A stretch of 64,000 bases of DNA, from the NCBI GenBank assembly GCA_001692895.1, contig KV748190.1:397645-461644 (forward strand), written 5' to 3'. Shown here piece by piece: positions 37,601 through 49,250 of this stretch; position 1 is the first letter of the stretch; every line of letters starts with the position of its first letter. The notes under the pieces were generated by a model. That model saw nothing but the letters and a program-made list of their open reading frames with translations, was not told the DNA's origin and searched no databases. Origin of the DNA: Cenococcum geophilum 1.58 (lineage: Eukaryota; Ascomycota; Dothideomycetes; Gloniales; Gloniaceae). The translations under genes were made by a program, and so were the position numbers.

Positions 37601-38750
37601 GGGTAGAGCTATTCCCTAATAGCGTCTACCCGACTTTTCTCTATTAACACTCTATTAACGCTAACGATAAAGCCTAAAAAATTAATGCTAGTAGTATAGA
37701 ACGTGCACTTTTTTAGGTTTATATAGAGCTTATATTCCTATAGTCTTTCTAGTACTATTCGTACGTGGTGCGTATATGCTTTATAGTTATTAGAGTAGAC
37801 TACAATGTTATTAAGGTAAACTATATATATTATATCTAACAGGCCCAATAATGCCTTATTAATATAGGCCTAAAATATTACTAGTGCGTTAGTAAGCCTA
37901 AATAGCATTACTAGGTACTTAAAGTGGCCGTACCATATTTAGAACGCCGTTTTCTACTTATCGCCGGCTTTAATCCGGATTTAATGGTATATATCTTTTA
38001 GATCTAATTTTATAAATATCTTTACGCCCAATAGCCTATTAATAAGCTCCCCTATTAAGGGTAACGGGTAGCAATTCTTTATAGTAATCTTATTTAGCGC
38101 CTAATAGTTAATATAGAGGCGAAGGGTCCCGTCCTTCTTAGGTATAAATATAATTAATACCCCTACTAGGCTTATAAAGGGCCAAATCCATCCTCTCTAA
38201 AGATTATCCACTATATATTAACGTAGTACCGCCAGCTTATTTTCTAATAGGTTATATAGCGGTCTAAAAGGAGGTTATTTATCCCCTATATCTATCTTAT
38301 GCTTAACTAATATAGGGTTAAATAAGGTTTATGCAGCCTCTTTACTAGAAATATCCTCTAAGTCTATATATTCCTATAGAATCTCTAGTTCCTTAACTAC
38401 GTATAGCCGGATATCTAAAAATAAATATCCTATATCCCCGTTCTTAGTATTAAGAGTAGCATATATAGTATATGCCCACCCTTCTTCTTACACATAGTTT
38501 AAGAAAGTCTCTTAATCTTTAACTATAATGCGCGGTTAAGACTTCCGATGTTAATACGAGGCTAAAGGCTAATTAATGTCCGGATTAACTTGGCGAAGCC
38601 ATAGGTATCCCAAAATAAGGTTATACCCCTTAATTTCTGCGGCATAGAAGCGCATCTCCTATATGTCCTATAGACTATTGCGGTCCTAGCTGGCTACGGA
38701 AAAAGCCTATTCCCCGTAGCATGGAATCCAGTAGCCTTTAATACTTTAAA
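34700..38750 (-). pseudogene. Element E pol (protease, RT, RNase H, integrase, chromodomain)
   Basis: RT lies at about 37600-38350 with the box Y-L-N-N-I-V-V-Y at about 37800-37818. It is followed by a Y-K-A-Y-T-H-H-V-R segment and a K-K-C-T-F-Y segment (about 37690-37790) that are normal for gypsy RT. RNase H is at about 36900-37550 and integrase at about 35650-36500. A chromodomain is at about 35120-35290, readable in overlapping frames (E-D-I-L-D-S-R-L, then S-W-E-P-K-E-Y-L), so at least one frameshift lies in it. Stops remain, so it is not functional. Confidence 0.85.
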
Positions 38751-38989
38751 CGGTGCGTACCTGTAAGCCACTAAGGTCTAAATCTAATTCTTTTACTAGT
38801 AATTAAGAAATGAACCCTATACTCGCGCCACTATCTATAAGGCAGTCTTGCGTTACCTATTTATTATTAACTTAAATAGAGACAGGAATAACTATACGGC
38901 AGTTTACTTCCTCCTTCTCTTACTAGCCTAGTGTAAGGGAGTAAAGATTTACTAGGCTGTCTCTTTTCCCAATTAGGCCGACTCTTACT

Positions 38990-40090
38990 TCTTCTGCCGG
39001 CAGAAGTAGCTTATATGGCCCTTTTTACCGCAGTTATAACAGGTACATGTCTCCCAGTTCCCCTCCTACGGATTAGGTCTCTACCCATTGTTATTTTAGG
39101 GTTGACTAGCGTTGCTCTGGGGCTGTAAGGCCTGCTTATATTATCCTTCCGCAGAGCGGTTAGGTTAGAATCTACCCCTATTATTAAAGCTAGGTCTAGT
39201 CCTACGCTCTTTATTATTAGCGTCTCGTTCCTTTTACTTGCCTAAATAGTCTCTTTTAGCACTCTTAATCCGAGTAGCTTTAAAGATAAGCTTTTCTTAA
39301 GAGGTAGGAATTTCGCCCTTCTCTTATATGGCCTGTTAAATCTTAGGTCATAGCTTAGCGAGTAGCTAGTAAAGTTATATAGCGTCATCCTATAGATCTA
39401 AGTAGGGTATATTGTCTTCTAGTTCTTCCAAGTAGTTTATAAACTGGACCACAGTCTAACTATCCTACTATTTGGCGTTGTGGTATCGCTGGTTATAGTC
39501 TATTCCTTAATTAGTAAGGTCTTAGACCTAATCGACCAACCAGGTCCTAAGTTCGCTAAATTTAAGGGGTATAGTAAGTTTCTTCTCGTAGCGTGTCTAT
39601 AAACTCTTAACAGTGCCACGCAGGAAGGTAGAAGCAATTAGTGTCTAATTATACTCGTTAGAGTAACGTTTTAGATCTAGCCGAAACTTAGTTTCGCATT
39701 ATTAGATAAAACGATTGCAGTTCCAAAGACTATCACTATAGTACTTATTAGGTTCCTTTATACGGAATTTAGGTTTTTCTAACGTCACAGCATAGTATAG
39801 CGTTACCCCTTTAAGTCCGCTTCGTATCTAGGGTGTCTATACTTCCCCTAATTGTCCTTATAATTGTTCTTAATAGTCTTAATATACTTATCTTAATTAT
39901 ATCTCTAACTCCTTTATTTTTTATAGGGTCTCATATAGCGACCGCTCTAATAACTCCCTAGTGGTAATTATTCCTAAGGGTCTCGCAAGGTTAGATGGAC
40001 TAGCCGTAGCTTCTTTATAGGAAGAGGGAATGCGCTCCTCTAGGGAGACTCTTTAAGCCTCTTACGGTAAGGGCGTTGCTTCGTGGGGTA
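38990..40090 (-). pseudogene. Element E gag with intact zinc knuckle
   Basis: The minus strand at 39000-39041 reads C-Y-N-C-G-K-K-G-H-I-S-Y-F-C, a complete CCHC knuckle, the RNA-binding motif of gag. The capsid part extends toward about 40090. This is the best-preserved gag in the window, but stops occur upstream of the knuckle. Confidence 0.8.
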
Positions 40091-40157
40091 TAGGAGTATA
40101 GTTTATTATCGTTAATTAATAGCTGTACGTTTCTAACGGATTATAAGCGATTAGAAT

Positions 40158-40535
40158 TATAAGAGGCCAGCCTAACTAGAACGTATAATTATCTAATTGA
40201 CAGTGTCACCAGTAAGTAGAAGGTAAGTCAAAGGTAAATAAAAGGTAAGTTAAAGGTAGAATGAGTTTTATATATTAAAGGACAAATGCTTCTAACTACT
40301 TCTATTTAGAGACTAATCACTGGTTCTTCTCTAGAGGAGAACCAGCTCCCTATATAATCTTTCTAAGACGCTAGTAAAACCCTTTGCCCCTTATCTATCT
40401 AACTGTGTCTTTTAGGACGTAGATGGAATATAGGTAAGACCTCCTTCTGGAATATAGATAAGACCTCCTTCTGGAACATAGATAAAACCTCCTTCTGTCT
40501 TATCTAATATGTACCTTCTAGGGAATTCCGTTACA
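40158..40535 (-). repeat. Element E 5' LTR
   Basis: 378 bp, partner of 32746-33123, followed by the ACTAG duplication. Confidence 0.92.
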
Positions 40536-40540
40536 ACTAG

Positions 40541-41940
40541 GTATTAGTTTTTAATTATAATAGTATTAAGTCCTCTATAGTTAATATAGAATTAAATACC
40601 TCCTTTTAGTTTCTTAGTAAGAAGAATAGGGGCGGCTGTTAGTAATATGCTGGGACGAATAAATCCTTTATTAAGGTACTTATTAATATACTTTTTTATA
40701 ACTAGAAGTTTATCTTTTAATATTAGGTAGGGTCTCTTATAAGGTAGTATTTTTCCTTATTTAATATTAATAGTATAGTTATTAGGTTAATATAGGGGGA
40801 GTATATCTACGCCCTTTTATAAGTATATATTAGTAAAGTTATAGTACCTCTTAGGGAGGAGTTTACGGAGTTCTTTATTAGTAAGTCCTTTTTTAAGCTT
40901 TATAAACTTCTTAAAGTCTAAAGGTAAAAGTCCGTAGAGTTCTATAGGGGCGTTATCTTCTAAAAGGTTAATTATATCTATCCTATTACTATAGAGGACG
41001 TAGTTTTATTCTTTATTAAGCTTATATAGTTATAATTAGGAAGCTATAGTAACGGTTTAGCCTTTTTTATATACTATACGGTAGAAGGACAGGGCACTTA
41101 TATAGTGGTAGTTAGTTATAGGTAAGGTAATAAGAGGTTTTATAGGTTAATATCCTAGGGAGTAAATAGAGGTAGCTAGGCTATACCCTAGGCAAGTCTC
41201 TCTATAGTATTTAGAGTTAAAGGTTACTTCTTTCTTCTTCTAGTTAATGGTGGGGTTATTTAAGCTAGTTTATTCTAAGGATAATAAGGTAGTTAGTAAG
41301 TGGTATAATATAGGCCTAGAGTTCTTCCTAGTGCCTATTTATATCTAGGTAAAGTTATACTATATAGGTAATCTTCTATATAGTAGTGGTATATAATAAT
41401 ATATTTAGTGTTTAGGGTATTAGGCTAGGTATTAGGCGGCAGCTACCAAACCTAGCTATTAGGCAGTTTAGGTTATTATAATAGCAGCCTTTTTAACGGT
41501 ATCTATAGCAGCGTCCTAATTTCCGAAGTAGCTCACGCTCTCTATCTAGGAGTTTTTATAGAAAGGTTAGTATAAAGAAATTAATATTGGCTCCGGTAGC
41601 ACTTAAGGTAGTAGGTATTAGTGGCTTAGTATATATAGGTTTAGTAGGCCTAGAAGGCCCCTATAGAGAGGTCTTTAGGTAAAAGTTAGTAGTAGTAATC
41701 TAATTTAGTTGTCGTTTAATCTTCCGTAAAGCTACTACTATATTATAAATATTATTATAGTTATAGCTGGCGGCTGCGTAACTAAGGTAATAAGTAACTT
41801 TTTTAAGGAGGTCCTTTTAGTCTTTAGTATTGTCTTGGGTAAGGGCTTTAGTATATTCCTAGAATTTAATATAAAATTTATTAAATAATTTAGTAGGGTT
41901 TATCTTTAGGGCATATAGTTTAGCTTAGCTAGTAGCTAAT
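40541..41940 (-). pseudogene. Element D pol, upstream part (protease, RT start)
   Basis: Minus-strand RT start: the frame around 40541-40660 contains L-L-T-K-K-L-K-G-G and a Y-R-G-L-N-T-I-I-I-K-N segment that leads straight into the frame at 32745 once element E is removed. The break lies inside the motif that usually reads 'RYPLPLI'. Farther right is protease/linker sequence without a clear active-site motif. Confidence 0.75.
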
Positions 41941-41947
41941 AGGTTAT

Positions 41948-43083
41948 AGTCGCGGTATATTAGGTTAAGATTATTAAAGACTTTTTAGTAGGACTGCTAC
42001 TTTTAGGGGCTATTAGTCTCCTATTAGGCGAAGAGTCTATTAAATAGTATACCCTTTATTCGCCTAATAATATANCCAATCTTAGTGTCTTCCGTAGGAA
42101 AAAGGTAGGCACTCTAAGTTAGTTTCTTGCAGATTTATATCTTCTAGTAGCTATATTCCTTACAGTCTCCCCAAAAAACTAGGGGGTTAGGGTAACGTAT
42201 ATTAGACCCTATAGTAGCAGCTTAGGTTTAATTATTATAGTTTTTATTATTGCTACTTTATTAGGGGTTCCCGTTAGGTAAAGCTGCTTAGCGCTAACCC
42301 TCTATTAAGCGTTAAGTAGGTAAAGTTGTCGGGGGCGTAAAGACTTAAGTGGCGTTATATGTAGTAAAGAGGTGTCTAGCGTTATTATAAATGTGCTTAT
42401 TAAGCTAAGATTATAGGTATTTAATTATGCCGTCTTTTTTAGTAACCGTAGCAATAAGTACAATCTTAGCCTTTTTTTAACCATTAGACGTCGCGTTTAG
42501 ACACGTAAGGGTTATCTTTAATCTCTTAGCATGTGTTATCGGCGAGCGCCTTATAAGCTTATAGGTCTTGGATAATATTATAATCTTAGGTAGTACGCAT
42601 TTCAGCTTATGTAAGCTTTAGGTGGTAGTTCTATAGAAGGCAGTAGTATTTATTAGGTTCTTATACTACTATTTTTATAAATATCTCGGCGTCTTATATT
42701 TTAATTTTAATAGGTAGTAGCTCTTTTACTTACTTATTCGTAGTTATATAGTTAATAAAGGATAAGATATTATTAATGTCTACCTTATTAAGGTTATCAT
42801 AATCTTTTAAGCCACTAGGCTTCCCCTTAGGGGTTAAGGCTAGGGCTAATAAGTTAAATTCTTCTAGGGTTGATCGGCGGCGTAGGTTAAGTATAGGTAT
42901 TGGATTATTTTTTAGGTTTGATATAATGGCTAGTAAGAAATATTGTCTTACTATTATGGGTTCCTTAGAAGTATAGAGTAGGGTAACTCGTAGACACGCT
43001 GCTTCTAGCAACGCCTACAGTATTATAGGGATATAGAATTGGTTATAGGCTAAGTGTTGGTAATAAAAAAAGGCGCAACGTAA
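41948..43083 (-). pseudogene. Element D gag
   Basis: Minus strand between pol and the 5' LTR. A 93-codon open stretch (43011-42730) remains, containing L-E-E-F-N-L-L-A-L-A and K-G-K-P-S-G-L-K-D. It continues upstream without a stop nearly to the LTR apart from one TAG. Collinear copies at 1-485 and 48682-49250 (element 0) show that this is element sequence and not a host gene. One N at 42075. Confidence 0.65.
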
Positions 43084-43277
43084 TGTTATAGGACGTAGGG
43101 CAGTGGCTATAGAGCGTATGTATTTAAGGAGTTTACAAGACATTACGCGATCAATCGTAAGGGTTAAGGGCGTAAGGAGGTAATATACCTACGCGTAGCT
43201 GACATAAGCTATACGTAAGGTGTACGCGAGAGCACGGGGTTCTCCTATAGAGGCCCCTATGGTGGGGTTCTATAACA
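43084..43277 (-). repeat. Element D 5' LTR
   Basis: 194 bp, partner of 29416-29609; followed by the ATATA duplication at 43278-43282. Confidence 0.92.
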
Positions 43278-43282
43278 ATATA

Positions 43283-44640
43283 ATTGGAATGTTATAGGCG
43301 TATTAGCTAGCCTAAAAGGCATTACTAGATATTTAAAGTGGCTGTATTAAGTTTTAAAAGCGGTCTTTTACTTATCCCCTTCTTTAATACGGAGCCTATA
43401 ATAGGCGTCTTATAAATTTAGCTTTATAAAGATCTTCGCTCTAAATAGTTAATCCAGTATTTTACTAACTAGTAGTAATAGGTAACAGTTCTTAATTGTA
43501 ATCTTATTAAGACCGCAATAGTCTACGTATAGCCTTACAGTTCTATTTAGTTTTAGGATAAAGAGAATCGGCGCGCCTGCCGGCAACTTATTAGGCTAGA
43601 TCTATCTCTTTTCCAGTAAGCTATTAAGGTACTTCTATAGGATCTTAAGCTCTTTACGCGAGAGGTTGTAGATAGGAAGGTTTAGCAGTTATTTACCTTC
43701 TTCTAAATTAATTATATAATTGTACTCCAAGTTCTATAGTAGGACTTTAGCTCTTCTATCCAAAAATACCCTTAGTAAGTCCCTTAGGCCTACTAGAATA
43801 TTTAACAAATTAGGGTTACGTTTATTCTTTATATTATTATTAAGTAGGTTCTAGAGCTCCCTTAAGATACTCGCGGGCAGCATTATACGCTATAGTAGTT
43901 GCTTATATATAGTTGCCACCGTATATTATACCATTTTATACAGTAGCTAGTAGAGAGTAGGGAAATCCTTAACGTGATACTTAAGGTGCCGTAGTATACT
44001 CTCTATATATTACTTAAGCCAGAGTAACCTATAACGGTTAAAGTATTTTATAAAATCCTTAAGATTACTGCCTCCCTATAATATCTCCGTAACCTATCTA
44101 ATAATTCCTATAAGGTCTTTATTATAAAGGGGTTATTACCTATACTAGGCTTTATACCTATTTTATTATTAAATAGGGGTTAGATCTAATACTCCTTTAG
44201 GTATAAAGTGTACACTATTTTACCTAGGGCTATATTCTCTAGGATGTCCTTTAGGCTTATTAGTAATATACGCCCTTTTAAATCTTTATTGTTCCACTAT
44301 TTAAAGGCTCTAGTCTTAAAGCGTATCTTAGAATCTACTTCTATAAGCTAAGGGTATCTAAGAATAAGGTTATAACCTATAAAGTTAGCCGCCTAAAAGG
44401 GTTGCGGGCTAACCACCTTAGTGCGGTTATATATATTAGCCGCTAATACTATAAGCTTATAGGTACTATATAGTTTAATCCAATGCTTATTTAGGAAGCC
44501 TATAGTAGGTTTCCGCTACCTTTACAATAGAATAAGTTTATACTCTTTTACCAAATTATATTATATAAAATTAATTTTAGCGCCACTATTATATAATGCT
44601 TAGAACTAACGTACCTTACCTATAGGAAGTGTTATTTCTA
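43283..44640 (-). pseudogene. Element C pol, upstream part (protease, RT N-terminal half)
   Basis: Minus strand: the RT region at about 43310-43480 reads I-F-I-K-L-N-L, then a D-A-Y-Y-R-L-R-I-K-E-G-D segment and Y-L-V-M-P-F. Palm motif A usually reads KLDL; Asn replaces its catalytic Asp. The frame joins 29415 after removing D. Upstream (43600-44640) are the RT fingers and protease. Confidence 0.82.
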
Positions 44641-44649
44641 GCTTAATAG

Positions 44650-46461
44650 CAATACGAAGAGTTTTTCCTTCTATATCTTACCCTAGTTACAGCTAGAAGA
44701 GATCCGCGACTAGGGCTTTTTTTTTTTAGATTATTAGTACAGTTATTACCCTACTTATTTTTTTTATGGGATTTACCTCTAGAGTTTTCTCTTAACTTCT
44801 TAAAGTATTCTTATAAAGACGCTAAATAGGTATTAGGTTAACCCTAAGAGTCTTTCCCGTTATTTAAGGTTTCTAACTTTAACCCTTTTAAAGTTCTCTT
44901 TAAGAACGGCTTCCTTAAAGGTTAAGTCCGCCCTACATTACTACTAGAGTGCCCGCGCCTTTAGTAACCCTCCAACTTCCTACTAGAAGAGGTCTGGCTC
45001 CTTACTATATCTTTAGCATTTAAAACTACTTATTTAAAATCTATATATATGGTAATCCGCAGTAGGGCTCCTACGCGCTTTATTTTGTTATAAATTGCTA
45101 GCTTAATTCTAGCCTAAATAAACCCGATCTTCTCCTTCTTATAGATGCTACCGTCCTTATTTTTAAAGGGCTCTAAATTTATCTACTAAGTATAAGTTTC
45201 TATAAAGTTTATAAACTGGCAGAAGTTATAGCGGTTTAGCTATATCCTATTCTAGAATAGCTCTATATTATTATATTATATAATATACGGATCTTAAGTC
45301 TATTTTTTTTTAAAAAGGTTTGCAGCTATAGCTATATAGTAATTTGCTCTTTATTAAGCTAATTAAGTGCGATCTGGTTTAGTAATTAGTTTTTAATCTT
45401 ACTAATAATCTAGCGTATACGCTCTTTAGTATTATCTTATATTATTAGCATTATAAAGAAGTTATTTACCTTATAAACCTAATTGTCCAACTGCTGGGTA
45501 TTAGGTCTATAGCGGAGTTCTAAATTACTAAAGGCCTTAGCTAGTCAGTCTATATTCTTTTTTTATTTATAGCGTAGATAACTCTCTAAGTCTTCTATAC
45601 CTCTTTAGGTAAGTACTAAGTAGCTTTTAGGAAGCCCTTAGCCTTAACTAGGTTATAAAAGAATTTACCTAGCTTAGATTAAACCCTACTAGATCTAGAT
45701 TTGCCCTTAAAGAGTTCTAATATATTTATTAGTGGCTTCCTCCCGCATGGCTTCCGAGAGCCTTATAATAGCTTTTTAATATCTATCTTAAAAGAGATTA
45801 ATATAGAGCTCTTAACCTTCTAAACTCGGGCCTAGAGAAGCTCCTACTATAGAGGTAGTGTTAGTATTAATAGCTAGTATAGGCTTCCTAATAAGGCTTA
45901 GGTCTTAAGTTAGTAGTTAATTTAAATTACCTAAAGGGGTAGGCCTACTTAGCTTATAAGCAGTTTATATACTACTACTATACTAATTATAGGCTAGTGG
46001 TCTTCCGGGAGGGTTCCGGTTGGTTCCCTAGTTAGACGCATTAATATATTCCTCTAGCATTTTTAGCTTAAGGGAAGATCTTAAAGTTACCTCTAGCGCT
46101 TAATTTTTTAATTAGCCTAAGTGGGGCCGAAGGGGTTCTAGCTACTTTTTAGTAGTATTATAACCGTTATAGAGGGTGTCTGTATTTTCCTTAGCGTTGC
46201 TAGTAACTATAGGTATATGAGAGTCTTTAAGCTCCTAAAGTATCTAGGTATTAGGGCTTGTTTAGCTATCTTACCTAAAGGGTTATATTATCGCAATCTC
46301 TCGCTATTAGAGGGACTTTTCTACCTTACCGCGACGGCTTTCTATAAGGTGCCCATGGAGTTTCCATTTAGGTTATCGCGAGATTTTTAAAAAAAGATAT
46401 AAATAAATAATCTGGTTCTTAAAGCCGACTACCCTTCTAAAGAGAGTAGGAAGGATTTAAA
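44650..46461 (-). pseudogene. Element C gag
   Basis: Position between protease and the 5' LTR, with many RIP stops. The part at 45580-46461 is duplicated at 53903-54792, so it belongs to a repeated element. No knuckle could be read with confidence. Confidence 0.6.
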
Positions 46462-46678
46462 TATAAGGGGATTTTGTAGATAGGGGGCTATAAGGACATG
46501 ATTGTGGAATAAAATAGATTAGTAAGAGAGATAAATCCTTAAGGAGGTAAGGCCTCTAGGATTGTAAAGACTATATACTATAAGCACGTGCCTCTAGCAC
46601 GTAATCGGCGACTATTTAAGGGGCGTCCGGGGGTTATCCTAAGGGCATCTTAAGGTGTCCGCAATAATATCCCTTATA
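46462..46678 (-). repeat. Element C 5' LTR
   Basis: 217 bp, partner of 23688-23904, ending CCCTTATA at 46678. Confidence 0.9.
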
Positions 46679-46683
46679 TCGTC

Positions 46684-48218
46684 CCTCTATATATATATAT
46701 TGTCTACTAGTCTCATTTCTTTTACTATATAATAACCTTGCCTACTTTTATAGTCTCTAATATAATAACCTTATTTTCCGTAATTTATATCAGCTTTTTC
46801 TTTAAACCATTTTTCTTGCTATAGAGTCCGCCTAAACATCTTCTACCACTAAGATTTCTGGTTTAGCCTCTACTCCTTAGACCTTAAATTACTTAATCCT
46901 TATCCTTTAGGTTTCTATAGTTATTTATTTTATTTCTTATTTTCTTTAGTACTGCTTAGGTCTATTAGCTCTACGCTATACTATAGTTTCTAACTATAAC
47001 TTTGTTGTTATATGCCCTACGCCTTATATAACTATAGAACTCTATCCTAACCCTTCTTAATCTGCTCTCTTTAGTAGATCCTATTATTGATCTTAATTAC
47101 TTAATTAATTAATTCCCTAAGAGTATCTGCATCTTTTATTAGGATAATTACGTTCTAGACTTTCGCCTTAAGTCCTTACTTATACTATACTATAAGCGCC
47201 TTATTATTCTATTTAACCTATATTACTAATATTTAAAACTACGTTATATATTTAATTACTAAAGTCCTTTATACTAGGTTTTAAAGCTTTCTTTTTACTA
47301 TAGTGATTACCTTTAGGTCTCTAAATATTTAAGTTAATTATTCTACGAACCCGTTTTAACTTAAGAATATATACTATACCTCCTAGTTAGTAGTTGTTAT
47401 ACTATACTCCTATATCTCCATAAGGTAAGGTTTAAACTACTTAAGTGCTTTTCCTATTAAGAATAGTCCTGCGTAAGCGACTTAATCTATAGGCGTTCCT
47501 AGTTTTACTTCTTCTTATATAACCTTAAAGTGCATTTATATAAGGAATCCCTTAAGTTTTAACTTCTTCCCTAAGAATTGCTTAATTAAGGGTAACTTAA
47601 CCTTAGCTGCCCCAATTCCATTAATCCTTTCTTTAAGTATCCTATTATTATTTATTAATTAATTAACTATTTCCTATAACGTAGTTCACAAGCGACCCGG
47701 TCATATAAGCGACCCGGTCACCCCAAAACCCCACCAAAAAAATCCAAAAATCGTCCTTTAATATCTCAACAACGGCTTAATAATAAATTATAAAATTTAT
47801 AATTAGACTCTCATGCTTACTTTAAGACCTCTATTAGGGTTTTAGAGTAATTAGTTAAGCCATTATTAATATATTAAGATTTAGCTCTTAAATTTTAGCT
47901 TAGTTATTATATCTTAAGAACCGCTTATTAAATTACTTTAAAACTTTAATAGAGGTCTTAAAATAAGTAGGAGAGACTAGCTATAAATTTTGATAAATTA
48001 TTATTAAGCCGTTGTTGAGATATTAAAGGACGATTTTTGGATTTTTTGGTGGGGTTTTGGGGTGACCGGGTCGCTTATATGACCGGGTCGCTTATGAACT
48101 ACGTTACCTGTCTAACGGTAACTAGCTAAGAGTTAGTGTTTACTATACTAGTATTATTACCTAATCCTAATATAGTTGCTACTGTTAACAGCGTTGTGGC
48201 GGCTGCTTTTAATAGCAT
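46684..48218 (-). pseudogene. Element A gag (interrupted by foldback element)
   Basis: The minus-strand ATG at 48218 lies 40 bp inside the 5' LTR and reads M-L-L-K-A-A-A-T-T-L-L-T-V. After the foldback element (47679-48104) it continues with K-L-K-L-K-G-F-L-I-Q-M near 47550 and A-Y-A-G-L-F-L-I near 47465. Further on are an R-K-L-Q-S-L segment and a Y-K-Q-R-L-K-A-K segment. This spacing is that of the retrotransposon gag capsid domain. The frame ends where element C inserted. Confidence 0.8.
47679..48104. mobile_element. Foldback (hairpin) MITE with TA target
   Basis: 426 bp, almost entirely one palindrome: two arms of about 213 bp. Tips are ACGTAGTTCA, flanked by TA on both sides (47677-47678 and 48105-48106). 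Each arm tip carries the 16-bp word ATAAGCGACCCGGTCA (or a close variant) twice. A TA target with long inverted arms points to mobilisation by a Tc1/mariner-pogo type transposase. It has no coding capacity. Confidence 0.9.
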
Positions 48219-48257
48219 ATTATTTAACTTCTTTTACTATAACCTTAGTAGTAAATA

Positions 48258-48676
48258 TATAATAAAGCCTTATAGGAAATACTACGGTAGACTTGTTAAT
48301 AGGCTAGGTATATAGGTATAGAATAGTTAACAATATAAATATAACTCGTGGAGTAGTTGCCTAATAGATTAACTCTAATTATATTCTAAGATTTACTATA
48401 AGGAAGAGAACTATCTAGGTAGGAACTGTGGTCCTTTAAATACACAACCGTACTCTTAAGAAATCCTCTTTATACGTAATATACGTGTTATATATATTAT
48501 ACATACGTTCCCTTTATACACTGCGTATATTGCGTATAATATTATATAACCTTAGTTACTATTCCTTATTATATAGTTCCACCAATTCTATCCTAGGCCG
48601 TACCTTAATTAACTAACTAGCTACTTCTAACTCCTCTCTTAGTAGTTGTAATATTATACTTAAAGCGTCTGTAACA
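48258..48676 (-). repeat. 5' LTR of element A
   Basis: 419 bp, from TATAATAAAGCC to TCTGTAACA, followed by GAGGT (48677-48681). Partner of 486-899. Confidence 0.75.
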
Positions 48677-48681
48677 GAGGT

Positions 48682-49250
48682 CGTCTTTAGTCTTTTAGCG
48701 TATATTATTAGCGAGCGCCTTATAAGATTATAGGTTTTAGATAATATCGCAATCTTAGGCAGTATATATCTTAGCTTATATAAGCTTTAGGTAGTAGTTC
48801 TGTAGAAAGCAATAGTATTTATTAGGTTCTTATGCTACTATTTTTATAAATATCTTAACGTCTCGTATTTTAATTTTAATAGGTAGTAGCCCTTTTGCTT
48901 GCTTATCCGTAGTTATATAGTTAATAAAGGATAAGACATTGTTAATATCTACTTTATTAGGGTTGTTATAATCTTTTAAGCCACTAGGCTTCCCCTTAGG
49001 AGTTAAGGCTAGAGCTAATAAATTAAATTCTCCTAGGGTTAATTAGCGGCGTAGGTTAAGTGTAGGTATTAGATTGTTCTTTGGGTTTAATATAGTAGCT
49101 AGTAAGGAATATTGTCTTACTATTATAGATTCCATAAAAGTATAGAGTAGGGTAACTTATAGACACGCTACTTTTGGCAGCGCCTGCAGTATTATAAAGA
49201 TGTAGAATTAGTTATAGGCTAAGTATTGGTAGTAAAAAGGCGCAATGTAA
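48682..49250 (-). pseudogene. Element 0 gag, 5' part
   Basis: Collinear with 42505-43083 of element D, with more stops. Continues at 485-1 after element A. Confidence 0.75.

Larger units (their letters stand above)
32746..40535 (-). mobile_element. Gypsy element E (chromodomain class), innermost, in the RT of element D
   Basis: 7,790 bp with two 378-bp LTRs (32746-33123 and 40158-40535; TGTAAGAGGCC...TTACA) and a perfect ACTAG duplication (32741-32745 and 40536-40540). A polypurine tract, AAAGGGGAGGCAA on the minus strand, abuts the 3' LTR (33124-33136). It is less mutated than D and C, as expected for the most recent insertion. It also holds a plus-strand ORF at 33719-34524. Confidence 0.94.
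29416..43277 (-). mobile_element. Gypsy element D, inserted in the RT of element C, split by element E
   Basis: 194-bp LTRs at 29416-29609 and 43084-43277 (TGTTACGG and CCGTAACA tips), with a perfect ATATA duplication (29411-29415 and 43278-43282). A polypurine tract, AAGGGGGGGGTAG on the minus strand, abuts the 3' LTR (29610-29622). Removing D rejoins the RT frame of element C exactly (P-I-T-F-Q, then L-Y-I-Y-R-V-L). Element D minus E is about 6.1 kb. The D family is also present as element 0. Confidence 0.93.
23688..46678 (-). mobile_element. Gypsy element C (chromodomain class), split by element D
   Basis: 217-bp LTRs at 23688-23904 and 46462-46678, with TATAAGGG and CCCTTATA tips. A polypurine tract, AAGAAGGGGGGGGTAA on the minus strand, directly abuts the 3' LTR (23905-23920). 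Flanking 5-mers are TTATC (left) and TCGTC (right); they differ at two transition positions, compatible with a RIP-altered duplication but not proof. The coding order on the minus strand is gag, protease, RT (split at 29415/43278), RNase H, integrase and chromodomain. Without element D it is about 9.1 kb, including two solo LTR insertions. Confidence 0.85.
486..48676 (-). mobile_element. Gypsy element A, outermost complete element of the nest
   Basis: Two related LTRs, 486-899 and 48258-48676, bound this 48.2-kb interval. Both sides carry the 5-bp duplication GAGGT (481-485 and 48677-48681). The sequences outside are two collinear halves of a D-like element, which is independent evidence that the interval is one insertion. 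Its own coding is on the minus strand: gag starts at 48218 and pol lies at about 1560-5238. All else (copia, piggyBac, gypsy B, gypsy C with its own inserts, foldback element) sits inside. The 3' LTR copy is diverged near its inner end, where homology to the 5' copy shows mainly as C/T and G/A differences. That this gag and this pol belong to one element is inferred from position and strand. Confidence 0.7.

Noticed and set aside
23683..46683. Perfect target duplication for element C
   Set aside because: TTATC and TCGTC differ at two positions. RIP could explain this, but the duplication is not claimed as proven; the LTR lengths and polypurine tract carry the call.
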